From Planctomycetota bacterium (GTDB lineage Bacteria; Planctomycetota; Planctomycetia; Pirellulales; Pirellulaceae), in NCBI GenBank assembly GCA_029979005.1, contig JAPOIJ010000005.1, positions 1 to 63,860 of the forward strand: 63,860 nt of DNA. Direction: 5' to 3'. This document shows, one piece after another, positions 45,108 to 53,837 of the stretch (positions are counted from its first letter, which is position 1; every line of letters starts with the position of its first letter). The translations under genes and the position numbers were made by a program. The notes beneath the pieces were generated by a model, which was not told the DNA's origin, ran no database searches, and worked only from the letters and a program-made list of their open reading frames with translations.

Positions 45108-46673
45108 ATGCCCATCAATCGACCCAAACTTTTGATTCGCGCTGATGCCGGGCCTACCGTCGGAACCGGGCATGTCACTCGCTCCCTTTCGATTGCGAGA
45201 GAGTGGAAAAACTCAGGTGGAACCGTTACGTTTGCCTGCGGCATGCTCCCCCGGGGACTTCTCAAAAAAATTGCCTCCGAACATTTTCATTTCATTCCGC
45301 TTAAGCATTCCGAATGCGACCAAGCCGATGCGGATGAAACGAAGCGTATCGCTGCCACAATGCATCCAGACTGGACCATTCTTGACGGTGACCGGTTTTT
45401 CAAAAACTACCTCGTGCCCCTCAAGCAGGCGCAGTCGAAATTACTCCTAATAGGCGAAAACGCTTCAAACAATGCCGAATTTGCGGACATCGTTTTGGAT
45501 CAAACTGCGAAGTCGATCAATCCGGTGACTAACTGCCATCACGAACATTGCATTTCATTGAGCGGGCCGGAATTTGCTTTGCTAGATGAATTTGCTTTAT
45601 CAGGGGAATTCTCGCTCCCCACCCCCAAACAATCCTCCAGGGAAGCAAGGAAAATCCTAGTATCCCTTGGCGATAACGACCAAGAAAACTGGACCCTCAA
45701 GACGCTACAGTCGATTTCTGATTTAGAAAAAAAGAAGATTGTTGTGGACTGCGTAATTGGGTCTCGCTACTCTCACGCAGCTGAACTAAATCAGTTCAAG
45801 AGGCAAACCAAACTCAATTTGAGAATCCATCGCAATCGCGATCGAGTGCAACAACTGCTTCCTCGAATTGACCTCGCAATCTCCTCGAGCTCCGCAGCCT
45901 ATCAACTTGCTTACGGGGGAATCCCAACGGTCATTATCGATCTCAATGGGCAACCGCCACGCGTATACTCCCTCTTGAAACAACCGGCACTCGGATTGCA
46001 TGGACAGAGCGAAGCAACCTGCCGCCAGGAACTCAAGCAACATATAAAGCAGCTAATTGAAAATCCGGAACAAAGAAAGGCGTTATCCGAAATTGGGCAG
46101 CGTCAAGTGGACGGACTTGGTGCCAAACGTGTGGTTCGAACCATGAAAACCGGGAACCTCACATTACGCCCCGCCATCGCTCAAGATTCTCCAACCATCT
46201 GGCGTTGGCACAATGACCCAGAAGTGAAATCCGTTGCCCTGGCAAACTCTCACCCAACGCTTGATGAGTTTGCCCACGAATTTCAAACAAGACTTGCCGC
46301 CCCCAACAGACACTATTGGATTTTTGAAAACACTGATGGAACTGTAATCGGATACGCGTGCTTTGAAGAGCTCAAAAACCAAAGATCGGCCAAAATAAGC
46401 GTCGTTGTCGATCACTCGAAACGGGGCAGGGGAGTAGGGACCGCGATCATTACTCAAGCCTCTGAGAAACTGTTTCGCCAATCCAATCACTTAAGCATCG
46501 TCGCTCAAATTAGACCGGGAAATATTGCCTCAGAAAAAGCTTTTCGGGCCGCAGGATTTTCCGGAATTCAACCGGCAATCGTTCACGGACAAATGGCCCT
46601 ACAATTTGAGTTGCAACGTCCTTCGGAAATCCCGCTCCAATCCTTCAGGGAAATTGCCAACAAAGCGGCCTGA
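45108..46673 (+). CDS. pseG: Fusion of UDP-sugar hydrolase PseG and N-acetyltransferase PseH
   Basis: The 521-residue protein has an N-terminal PseG-type GT-B hydrolase (ADAGPTVGTGHVTRSLSIA near 11-30; SSSAAYQLAYGGIPTVII about 262-279). A GNAT domain begins near residue 346 (TLRPAIAQDSPTIWRWHNDPEV; VVVDHSKRGRGVGTAIITQA), as in PseH. The two activities remove UDP and acetylate the 4-amino group; in most species they are separate proteins. The chosen ATG at 45108 follows the pseF stop; a TTG at 45087 would overlap it. All six Pse steps are thus covered by five genes. Confidence 0.87.
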   Translation: MPINRPKLLIRADAGPTVGTGHVTRSLSIAREWKNSGGTVTFACGMLPRGLLKKIASEHFHFIPLKHSECDQADADETKRIAATMHPDWTILDGDRFFKNYLVPLKQAQSKLLLIGENASNNAEFADIVLDQTAKSINPVTNCHHEHCISLSGPEFALLDEFALSGEFSLPTPKQSSREARKILVSLGDNDQENWTLKTLQSISDLEKKKIVVDCVIGSRYSHAAELNQFKRQTKLNLRIHRNRDRVQQLLPRIDLAISSSSAAYQLAYGGIPTVIIDLNGQPPRVYSLLKQPALGLHGQSEATCRQELKQHIKQLIENPEQRKALSEIGQRQVDGLGAKRVVRTMKTGNLTLRPAIAQDSPTIWRWHNDPEVKSVALANSHPTLDEFAHEFQTRLAAPNRHYWIFENTDGTVIGYACFEELKNQRSAKISVVVDHSKRGRGVGTAIITQASEKLFRQSNHLSIVAQIRPGNIASEKAFRAAGFSGIQPAIVHGQMALQFELQRPSEIPLQSFREIANKAA

Positions 46674-46740
46674 ATCACCTCCAGCACACACGACAACCGA
46701 CCTTCAAATTCCTCTCATACTTTCGTTCAAAAGCTAATCG

Positions 46741-47799
46741 ATGGACTCCCCAAAGAACATTCAAATCAATGGCCGATTAATTGGCGAAAACGAACCCACC
46801 TACATCATTGCTGAACTGTCGGCAAACCATCATCAGTCATTTGACCGTGCTGTGGAAATTATCCGGGAGGCTCATCGCGCGGGCGCCGACGCCGTAAAAC
46901 TCCAAACCTATACCGCCGACACACTGACACTGGATTCGCACCAAGCCCATTTCAAGATCCAGGGCGGCACCGTTTGGGACGGCAAGAGCTTTTACGAACT
47001 TTACCAAAAAGCGTCCACGCCCTGGGAATGGCATGCCGAATTAAAGTCGATCGCGAACCAGCTTGGAATGGATCTTTTTTCAAGCCCGTTCGATGCGTCC
47101 GCGGTTGAATTTCTTAAAGCACTTGATGTCCCGGCTTACAAAATTGCTTCGTTTGAAATTATTGACGTGCCGCTTCTGCGGGAAGTCGCAGCCACTGGCC
47201 GCCCCGTCATCGTCTCCACCGGAATGGCAACACTCGAAGAAATTGAACAAGCTGTGGCCACGCTGCGGAGCAACGGCTGCAATGAAATTGCATTGCTGAA
47301 ATGCACCAGCGCGTACCCCGCTCCTCCAGAATCAATGAACCTACGGACGCTCCCGGATCTCGCGTCCCGTTTTCAGCTGCCCGTCGGACTTTCCGACCAC
47401 ACCCTCGACCACCACTCCTCGATCACCTCCGTCGCATTGGGCGGATCCATAATCGAAAAGCACCTCACTCTCTCTCGATCTGAAAAAGGCCCGGATAGCT
47501 CGTTTTCATTAGAGCCTTCCGAGTTTGCTGAGATGGTTGACGCGATTCGAACCACCGAGAAGGCTATGGGAAAAGTAAATTACGGCCCCACCGAAAGCGA
47601 CAAGAACAACCTTGCCTTCCGGCGTTCCCTGTTTGCCGTCGAGGATATCGAGCAAGGTGAGAAGTTTACCCTCGAAAACGTCCGCTCGCTCCGCCCCGGC
47701 AAAGGCCTAGAACCGGTCCATTTGGACAAAGTGCTATCAGCCACTGCCTCTCAGCAAATTCCGCGTGGAACTCCACTCAACTGGCAACACGTCGCCTAG
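46741..47799 (+). CDS. pseI: Pseudaminic acid synthase, PseI
   Basis: The 352-residue NeuB-family TIM barrel has IIAELSANHHQSFDRA, GADAVKLQTYTADT, SSPFDASAVEFL and LPVGLSDHTLDHH. A C-terminal SAF (antifreeze-like) domain follows (about 290-350: FRRSLFAVEDIEQGEKFT). It condenses phosphoenolpyruvate with 2,4-diacetamido-2,4,6-trideoxy-L-altrose. The AELSANHHQ start separates PseI from sialic and legionaminic acid synthases reasonably well. It is the last gene of the sugar cluster; an exporter gene begins 247 bp on. Confidence 0.9.
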   Translation: MDSPKNIQINGRLIGENEPTYIIAELSANHHQSFDRAVEIIREAHRAGADAVKLQTYTADTLTLDSHQAHFKIQGGTVWDGKSFYELYQKASTPWEWHAELKSIANQLGMDLFSSPFDASAVEFLKALDVPAYKIASFEIIDVPLLREVAATGRPVIVSTGMATLEEIEQAVATLRSNGCNEIALLKCTSAYPAPPESMNLRTLPDLASRFQLPVGLSDHTLDHHSSITSVALGGSIIEKHLTLSRSEKGPDSSFSLEPSEFAEMVDAIRTTEKAMGKVNYGPTESDKNNLAFRRSLFAVEDIEQGEKFTLENVRSLRPGKGLEPVHLDKVLSATASQQIPRGTPLNWQHVA

Positions 47800-48046
47800 A
47801 TTGAAAGAGCATGGACGTCGACGCTCGATTGCTTTACCCCAAACTCCTTAACGCAGGGCCATAAGCCCGCGAACGCTTCCCCATGCCAATTCACTGATTG
47901 GCAATTCTCGCATTCGGCAACGGCTAGCGGATTTGATTGACGTTTGAGAATCAGCGCAAAACGTTTAAATTTAATGAAGCTCGTCTTTCCATCGCTAGCA
48001 ACGGCGGCCGAGCATTTGCAAGGAAGCATTTTTTCAAATAGGCATC

Positions 48047-50062
48047 ATGAAAAATCTAAATCGAGCGTTACGGATGACGCTCAAATACCGCTGGTCTTTG
48101 CTCGCCTCTTTTTTTTGCAGTGCGATGGTCGCGGTTTTGTGGTCACTCAACCTCGGCGCCGTTTATCCGTTTGTCGAAATAGTCATTAAAGGCAAATCAC
48201 TTCATCAATGGGTTGCTGATGAAGATATTGAATCCCAACAATTAATCGCCAACAGCCAAAATAGCATTCGAGAACTCGAAGCCCGCTTAAGCGATAATCC
48301 GGATCCGATTGAATCATCGAAAATACAAAGCCAAATAAGTGCGAATCTTTACGACATTCAGATTCAGGAAACTCGCAGCGCAGGTCGAGCCAAACTGGCA
48401 CCCTACATTAAAAAATACGCGCCAGCCAAACCATTCACGACGCTCGCCTATTTAATGGCGCTGATGTTCATCGGTACCGTGCTTCGTGGATTGTTCTTGA
48501 TGGGCAGTATGGTTTCCGTTGCCCGCGTCGGCCAGCGCACGATGCTGGATATGCAAAACCGCGTCTTTCAAAACGTGCTTGACATGGAAGCCTCGGAACT
48601 AGGTGTCAAAGGAACTGGAGATTTAATCAGCCGAATCCGCGGGGAAACCGGGGCAATTTGTCAGGCCATTACAACACTCTTTGGCAAGACGATTCGCGAA
48701 CCACTCAAAATGACCGGCTGCCTGGTTGGAGCGGCATGGGTGAACTGGCGATTGCTACTATTCTCATTGCTAATCTGTCCAATCGCGGGCTACCTCATGC
48801 TGAAACTGGCACAGGTAACCAAACGTGCCAACAAGCGGGCGATGGAGGACTCAGCAAAATTGCTTAACCGTCTTTACCAAGCCTTAACCTACATGCGTGT
48901 TGTTAAAGCTTTCACCAATGAAGACAACGAGCGCAAACGATTCGATCTGGTAGCAAACGATGTTTACAAAAAGTCTATGCGTATTTCCGTTTTCGGTGCA
49001 CTTTCGAGAATCAACAATGAACTGCTCGGCGTCAGCATGATCTCCCTGAGCGTCCTTGCCGGTGGGTACCTGGTACTCAACTCGACGAATTATCTATTCG
49101 GAATCCGCATGTGTGATGCCCCGATGGGATTCGGCAGTCTCATGATGTTTTTCGGATTTTTAATCGGCATCGCGGACCCCCTGCGAAAGATGGCCGACGT
49201 CTACAACATGATTCAAGGAGGCGTTGTCGCCGCTGACCGAGTCTTCCCCCTCATTGATCAGGTTCCGGCCATTCAAGATCCGGAATCACCGGTTGAAATC
49301 CCAACAGGAAAACTTGAGATTGAATTTTGCAACGTTCATTTTGAGTATGAACCCGACCAGCCAATCCTCCGGGGAATCAGTGAACATATTCCTGCTGGCA
49401 CTTCTCTGGCCGTTCTCGGACACAACGGCTGCGGAAAGAGCACATTGATAAATTTAATCCCCCGATTCTTTGAAGCCAACGGTGGAGTCGATCAAGCCGA
49501 CGGTCAAGTTCGCATCGGCGGTCAGGACATTCGCAACTACGCCGTGAAATCGCTGCGACAAAAAATTGGCTACGTCACACAGCAAACCATGCTTTTCAAC
49601 GATTCGATCTCGCAGAACATTGCCTATGCCAAACCAGAGGCAACTCACGAAGAAATCGTCGCCGCCGCCCAAAAAGCACATGCGCACGAGTTCATTTCCC
49701 AGATGGAATTCGGGTACGACTCAATGATGGGTGAGCACGGTGGCAAACTATCGGGCGGACAACGTCAACGAATTTCACTTGCTCGTGCAATTCTTAAAGA
49801 CCCCGAAATCCTAATTCTTGACGAAGCCACCAGCCAGATTGATCCGGAAAGTGAAAAGCTAATCCATGAAACGCTCGCCGAATTCATCCAAGGCCGCACC
49901 ACGGTTCTGATCACTCACCGTATGTCAACGCTCGAACTCGCAGACAAGATCATGATCATGCGGGAAGGCCAGATTGTTGACTGTGGGACTCACGAACAAC
50001 TCCTGTCTCGCTGCCCTGATTACCGCCGAATGAGAAACCTTCAACTTGAGGAGGCCGCCTAA
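48047..50062 (+). CDS. MsbA-like ABC exporter, paralogue of the one at 28335
   Basis: The 671-residue exporter half-transporter has Walker A LGHNGCGKSTLINLI, a canonical LSGGQRQRISLARAI signature and Walker B ILILDEATSQID. Like its paralogue it has a charged, probably coiled-coil stretch of about 95 residues between TM1 and TM2 (about 40-130: IESQQLIANSQNSIRELEAR). It shares GAYLVLN/GGYLVLN and ADPxRKM segments with the other copy. Its stop overlaps the kdsD start by one base, so export and Kdo sugar supply are coupled. It follows pseI by 247 bp with no terminator seen. The substrate is probably a lipid A-like or lipid-linked glycan. Confidence 0.88.
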   Translation: MKNLNRALRMTLKYRWSLLASFFCSAMVAVLWSLNLGAVYPFVEIVIKGKSLHQWVADEDIESQQLIANSQNSIRELEARLSDNPDPIESSKIQSQISANLYDIQIQETRSAGRAKLAPYIKKYAPAKPFTTLAYLMALMFIGTVLRGLFLMGSMVSVARVGQRTMLDMQNRVFQNVLDMEASELGVKGTGDLISRIRGETGAICQAITTLFGKTIREPLKMTGCLVGAAWVNWRLLLFSLLICPIAGYLMLKLAQVTKRANKRAMEDSAKLLNRLYQALTYMRVVKAFTNEDNERKRFDLVANDVYKKSMRISVFGALSRINNELLGVSMISLSVLAGGYLVLNSTNYLFGIRMCDAPMGFGSLMMFFGFLIGIADPLRKMADVYNMIQGGVVAADRVFPLIDQVPAIQDPESPVEIPTGKLEIEFCNVHFEYEPDQPILRGISEHIPAGTSLAVLGHNGCGKSTLINLIPRFFEANGGVDQADGQVRIGGQDIRNYAVKSLRQKIGYVTQQTMLFNDSISQNIAYAKPEATHEEIVAAAQKAHAHEFISQMEFGYDSMMGEHGGKLSGGQRQRISLARAILKDPEILILDEATSQIDPESEKLIHETLAEFIQGRTTVLITHRMSTLELADKIMIMREGQIVDCGTHEQLLSRCPDYRRMRNLQLEEAA

Positions 50063-51108
50063 TGAGTGCACCCGCCCGGAAATACGTAGAACCGAATCGG
50101 CAAATGGAGAACCTGCAATCTGGCCTCACGACCAAATTCGAACAACTTCAACTCGCGACCGAAATCATCAAGGGCGAAGCCGATGCGTTAAAAAATCTGG
50201 CTGCCAACCTACCGGATGACTTCTGTGTAGCGACCGACCTACTTCTTGATTGCGATGGTTGCGTGATTGTCACAGGAATTGGCAAAGCAGGCTGGATTGG
50301 CCAGAAGACTTCCGCTTCGTTGGCGTCTGTGGGCGTGCGCAGCCATTTCCTCCATCCCGCCGAAGCAATCCATGGAGACCTCGGAAGAGTTGGACCAAAC
50401 GATATTGTCCTCGTTTTTTCCAACAGCGGAGAAACAGGTGAAATCCTGAAACTACTTCCGTCATTTAAAAAATTCCAAACCCCCATCATTGCCATTACCG
50501 GCAAACAGGATTCCACCCTCGCCGCTCACAGCACTGCGGTGCTCAATTATGGAAAAACCAACGAAGCCTGTCACCTTGGACTTGCCCCCTCCACAACTAC
50601 TGCACTGATGCTTGCGTTGGGCGACGCGCTCACTTTGGTCGTTTCAAAAACAAAAAAACTCCAGGCAGATGACTTTGCAAAATTCCACCCCGGAGGATCT
50701 CTTGGAAAACGACTCTCACTTGTAGAACAAGTAATGAGGCCAATCAGCGAATGTCGCATTGCGAATGAAACCGAAACAGTTCGCGAAATATACATCCAAC
50801 AAGGAGGCCGGGAGCGGAGAACTGGCGTCGTTTTGATTATCGATCAAAAATCTCGACTTACCGGTATTTTCACCGACAGTGACTTGGCAAAATTGCTGGA
50901 AAAACAACAAGATGAACTTTTTGACGAACCCATTCGAAACGTCATGACGCAATCACCAATCACGATTGCAGAAGGCAGCAAAACATTGTTAGCCATCGAA
51001 ACACTGGCCTGCAGAAACCTAAGCGAACTGCCCGTCGTCGATGCTGACGGTCGAGCACTCGGCCTAATCGATATCACCGACGTTGTTAATGTCCGTAGCG
51101 GACAATAA
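50062..51108 (+). CDS. kdsD: Arabinose-5-phosphate isomerase, KdsD/KpsF/GutQ family
   Basis: The 348-residue protein has a SIS sugar-isomerase domain (VIVTGIGKAGWIGQKTSASLAS; VLVFSNSGETGEILKLL), then two CBS domains (from about 215). It isomerises ribulose 5-phosphate to arabinose 5-phosphate, the first step to Kdo of LPS. Start ATG 50062 shares one base with the stop of the exporter gene. Linkage to the exporter suggests LPS or a Kdo-linked capsule. The N-terminal 30 residues are not part of the SIS fold. Confidence 0.9.
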   Translation: MSAPARKYVEPNRQMENLQSGLTTKFEQLQLATEIIKGEADALKNLAANLPDDFCVATDLLLDCDGCVIVTGIGKAGWIGQKTSASLASVGVRSHFLHPAEAIHGDLGRVGPNDIVLVFSNSGETGEILKLLPSFKKFQTPIIAITGKQDSTLAAHSTAVLNYGKTNEACHLGLAPSTTTALMLALGDALTLVVSKTKKLQADDFAKFHPGGSLGKRLSLVEQVMRPISECRIANETETVREIYIQQGGRERRTGVVLIIDQKSRLTGIFTDSDLAKLLEKQQDELFDEPIRNVMTQSPITIAEGSKTLLAIETLACRNLSELPVVDADGRALGLIDITDVVNVRSGQ

Positions 51109-51684
51109 GCGATCTCCCGCCCTCTCCAAAGCGACAATCTCCACGGCGATAACCATTGACGCTCATACAATTCCGCTCAATTCTCGCACCTTCTGAAAAA
51201 GCCGCCGCCACCCGCAAACGAGTCCGCGTGTACCGATTGGGCCGAGTGCACGGAGAAGCATTGTGGTTTCAAGATGAGCCGTGACAAGGCAACAATCCTA
51301 AGTCTTACTGAGCTATATACCGAATTTCACATTTTGTTTATTTTTTTTCAATAAAATTTAAAGTGAACAAAGGCAACACTAACAAGTTGGATGACCGAAA
51401 TTAATTACTTTGAAGGACGTTTTAATTACGATAATATTTCCTTCATCTTTCAACAAATTTAGACATGATCGGCAAATTCTGCGATCCATTCCTTCCACCA
51501 AACGTAGCGGGGACAGAATCACTAAAGGTCGACAACGCGCAATAGCTACAATATGGACAGGGTGGCGGCGGCGGTTTCTTGCTTTTTCCTTTGGTTTTTT
51601 ACTGCAATACTATCCTGCCGGCCCAGTATTTAATCAGGCCGCAGGAAATATATTTCATCCTATTTGTTTTAAGAGGTAACGACT
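51109..51684 (+). promoter_or_regulatory. Long AT-rich leader upstream of the DUF1559 gene
   Basis: This 576-bp gap is the longest in the window without a recognised gene. Around 51330-51400 it is strongly AT-rich (runs of T and A), as expected for promoter or UP-element DNA. A good AAGAGGTAA ribosome site lies at the 3' end before ATG 51685. An 89-codon frame (51410-51679) has an Arg-rich, unnatural composition and is not supported. No conserved RNA or terminator was recognised. Confidence 0.4.
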
Positions 51685-52677
51685 ATGTATTCACCATCGC
51701 GCCGGAAGGCGTTTACGCTGGTTGAGTTGCTAGTGGTCATTGCGATCATTGGAATCTTGATCGGTATGCTACTCCCTGCTGTGCAACAGGTTCGTGAGGC
51801 AGCAAGACGAACGACATGCATGAACAATGCACGTCAGCTCGCACTCGCAGTATTAAACTACGAAAGCGCCTACCAACAATTCCCAACCGGCTGGGATGGC
51901 TGGAACGCTTCTACGGCATTTCCAAAGCAGTACCTTCCATTTACTTACCGTGGAAGCACTCCTTACCGCGGCAACTACTGGGGCTGGGGAACATTCGTTC
52001 TTCCTTTCATGGAACAAAACAACCTTTATGACAACTGCAACCTCTACCAGACTTTTGGCGAGGATCAGTTGTTGCCAAACGGTGACCAGTTAACTGGCTC
52101 GGTTATCCCGTCCTTCCAGTGTCCAAGTGACAACCCGAAGGTGGATGGCAAGAACACATGCTATACTTCAAACTCTCTGGACCTACCCAACGGTATTTCC
52201 AACTACGTCGCCAATATTGGCTATGCATGTTGGAATTCTCGTCGAATGGATCCAAACCACCGTACAAAGTGGGGCCCATTTGGTATGAACACCCGAGTTG
52301 ACTTCGGTACAATGACAGATGGTTCGAGTAACACCATTATGCTTGGTGAGCGATCCAGCGAACCTGAAACCGGACCTAATCCGAAAAACCCTCTGATGGT
52401 CGGAGCGATTTGGGCTGGCTCACACCGCTGGCAAAACAACCCGGATCTTTCGACCCCGATGGCTGGTCGTTGGTCTAACATGGGTCGCGCTGGTGGACTT
52501 AACTTTATCGTCAACGGTAACTACCGAGCCCGCTCGATTGCTTCTAGCGGTCACACCACGGGTGCGACGGTTGCAATGTGCGACGGTTCTGCTCAGTTCC
52601 TATCGGACAATGTAGCGAACTCTACACTTAACTGGCTTTGTGCTTATCAGGACGGAAACACAGTTAACGAGTATTAA
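51685..52677 (+). CDS. DUF1559 protein with type IV pilin-like N-terminus
   Basis: The 330-residue protein has a prepilin signal: a short basic leader RRKAFTLVELLVVIAIIGILIGMLLPAV, with the cut expected before Phe or the following residue and Glu at +5. The DUF1559 body follows, with SNTIMLGERS and the C-terminal pattern GHTTGATVAMCDGSAQFLSD. This large planctomycete family is secreted through a type II/IV-like system; its function is unknown. Processing by the prepilin peptidase at 53838 is expected. A hairpin terminator follows, then a small lipoprotein, the usual pairing in planctomycetes. Confidence 0.93.
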   Translation: MYSPSRRKAFTLVELLVVIAIIGILIGMLLPAVQQVREAARRTTCMNNARQLALAVLNYESAYQQFPTGWDGWNASTAFPKQYLPFTYRGSTPYRGNYWGWGTFVLPFMEQNNLYDNCNLYQTFGEDQLLPNGDQLTGSVIPSFQCPSDNPKVDGKNTCYTSNSLDLPNGISNYVANIGYACWNSRRMDPNHRTKWGPFGMNTRVDFGTMTDGSSNTIMLGERSSEPETGPNPKNPLMVGAIWAGSHRWQNNPDLSTPMAGRWSNMGRAGGLNFIVNGNYRARSIASSGHTTGATVAMCDGSAQFLSDNVANSTLNWLCAYQDGNTVNEY

Positions 52678-52703
52678 TGCTAACTATCGATTAGATTTCA
52701 ATT

Positions 52704-52740
52704 GGAGCCCGATTGCTTTGTAGTCGGGCTCCACTTTTTT
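52704..52740 (+). terminator. Intrinsic terminator between the DUF1559 gene and the lipoprotein gene
   Basis: GGAGCCCGA (52704-52712) pairs with TCGGGCTCC (52724-52732) across an 11-base loop, and ACTTTTTT follows (T-tract 52735-52740). The nine-pair GC-rich stem with a T run is a standard terminator. As the lipoprotein gene starts 23 bp later, it may act partially to lower the second gene's expression. Confidence 0.8.
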
Positions 52741-52762
52741 ACGGACAAACACAAGAGAATTA

Positions 52763-53272
52763 ATGATGAAACTCCAAATCAAATTTCTTTCGTTCCTCGG
52801 CCTTGCGGCTCTTCTTTGCATCAGTACGCTTACTGGTTGTAAAGGTGGGGGTTCAAACGCCCCAGTTTCCGGCACGGTAACTCTCGATGGTGAACCGCTT
52901 GCTGGAATTAGAGTTACCTTTTTCCCAGAACCCGCTACCGGCAATACAGCTCCAGGACCTTACTCTACTGCAGTTACTGACAGTGAAGGGAATTTTTCCT
53001 TGGTCGATCGATACGGTGAAGAAGGGGCCATGGTTTGGAGACACTCGGTTGAATTCGAATGGGATCAACTCGACGAGGCGGAACTCTCAGATGCAATGGA
53101 GGGCGATGGCGATGGCAAAACGGATTCAAAAGCCGCTGCTGCAGCCAAAAGCAAATCGAAAAAATTCGCCAAAATCCCGGCTAAATACCAATCGGGCAAC
53201 TCAGGACAATTATACGTTGATGTCCCGAGTGGTGGGCTAACGGGCTATAAATTAGAAATGACCAGCAACTAA
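52763..53272 (+). CDS. Lipoprotein with carboxypeptidase-regulatory-like domain
   Basis: The 169-residue protein has a signal peptide ending in the lipobox LTGC (Cys near residue 26). A beta domain follows (PVSGTVTLDGEPLAGIRVTFFPE), as in regulatory domains of carboxypeptidases. Residues about 110-140 are low-complexity and rich in Asp, Lys and Ala (KAAAAAKSKSKK). Small lipoproteins of this kind follow DUF1559 genes regularly in planctomycetes. It is probably anchored in the envelope. A strong terminator lies 65 bp after the stop. Confidence 0.85.
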   Translation: MMKLQIKFLSFLGLAALLCISTLTGCKGGGSNAPVSGTVTLDGEPLAGIRVTFFPEPATGNTAPGPYSTAVTDSEGNFSLVDRYGEEGAMVWRHSVEFEWDQLDEAELSDAMEGDGDGKTDSKAAAAAKSKSKKFAKIPAKYQSGNSGQLYVDVPSGGLTGYKLEMTSN

Positions 53273-53337
53273 TCTAAGCGAATGTAACCGGCACTGCCTA
53301 GTACATCTAGCATTTCACTTCTAACTTACTTAAGCCT

Positions 53338-53368
53338 AAGAGCTCTCGATCTTCGAGAGCTCTTTTTT
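53338..53368 (+). terminator. Intrinsic terminator after the lipoprotein gene
   Basis: AAGAGCTCTCGA (53338-53349) pairs perfectly with TCGAGAGCTCTT (53353-53364) around a three-base loop, and the right arm runs into TTTTTT (53363-53368). It is the clearest terminator in the window and closes the DUF1559-lipoprotein unit. Confidence 0.92.
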
Positions 53369-53528
53369 ATTCCCCAGTGAGGTCGCGATCACTAACAAGA
53401 AATTGCCTGAGTACACTATTAGACGCACGCTTTGTCAATTATGTTCTGTTTTCAGTGTACATTGTCAGTATCTTCTAACGTGATACCCAAACAAACCATT
53501 TCATAACTAGATAAAAAGATAACCAACG

Positions 53529-53792
53529 ATGGATAAACCAAAAATTGCCGCCTGTTTCCCCAAACAAGTAGAGTTAGTAGCTGGTAAAAAATACGCTTAC
53601 TGCACCTGTGGTATTTCGGAAAACCAGCCGTTTTGCGACGGCAAACACAAAGGGACAGACTTTGTGCCAATGGTTTTTGAAGCAACTGAGACAGAAACAG
53701 CCTATTTTTGCCAGTGCAAACACACCTCCAACGCCCCTAAGTGCGATGGAACGCACAACACACTTGAATCCACCGACGATGCCACAAGCTAA
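53529..53792 (+). CDS. Double CDGSH iron-sulfur domain protein
   Basis: The 87-residue protein has two [2Fe-2S]-binding CDGSH motifs, CTCGISENQPFCDGKH (about 31-46) and CQCKHTSNAPKCDGTH (about 62-77), each with the three-Cys one-His pattern C-x-C-x2-[ST]-x3-P-x-C-D-G-x2-H. This is the tandem (Miner2-like or MNT-type) form. Such proteins act in iron or redox handling. It begins 161 bp after the preceding terminator and ends 45 bp before the prepilin peptidase gene. Confidence 0.92.
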   Translation: MDKPKIAACFPKQVELVAGKKYAYCTCGISENQPFCDGKHKGTDFVPMVFEATETETAYFCQCKHTSNAPKCDGTHNTLESTDDATS

Positions 53793-53837
53793 TGTTTTCT
53801 CTCGGCTACGAAACAGCGACTCCAGTAGTGGATCAAC

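Noticed and set aside
51410..51679. 89-codon plus-strand frame ahead of DUF1559
   Set aside because: Non-ATG start, Arg/Phe-rich composition without domain pattern, and ends just before the DUF1559 ribosome site; more likely untranslated leader.
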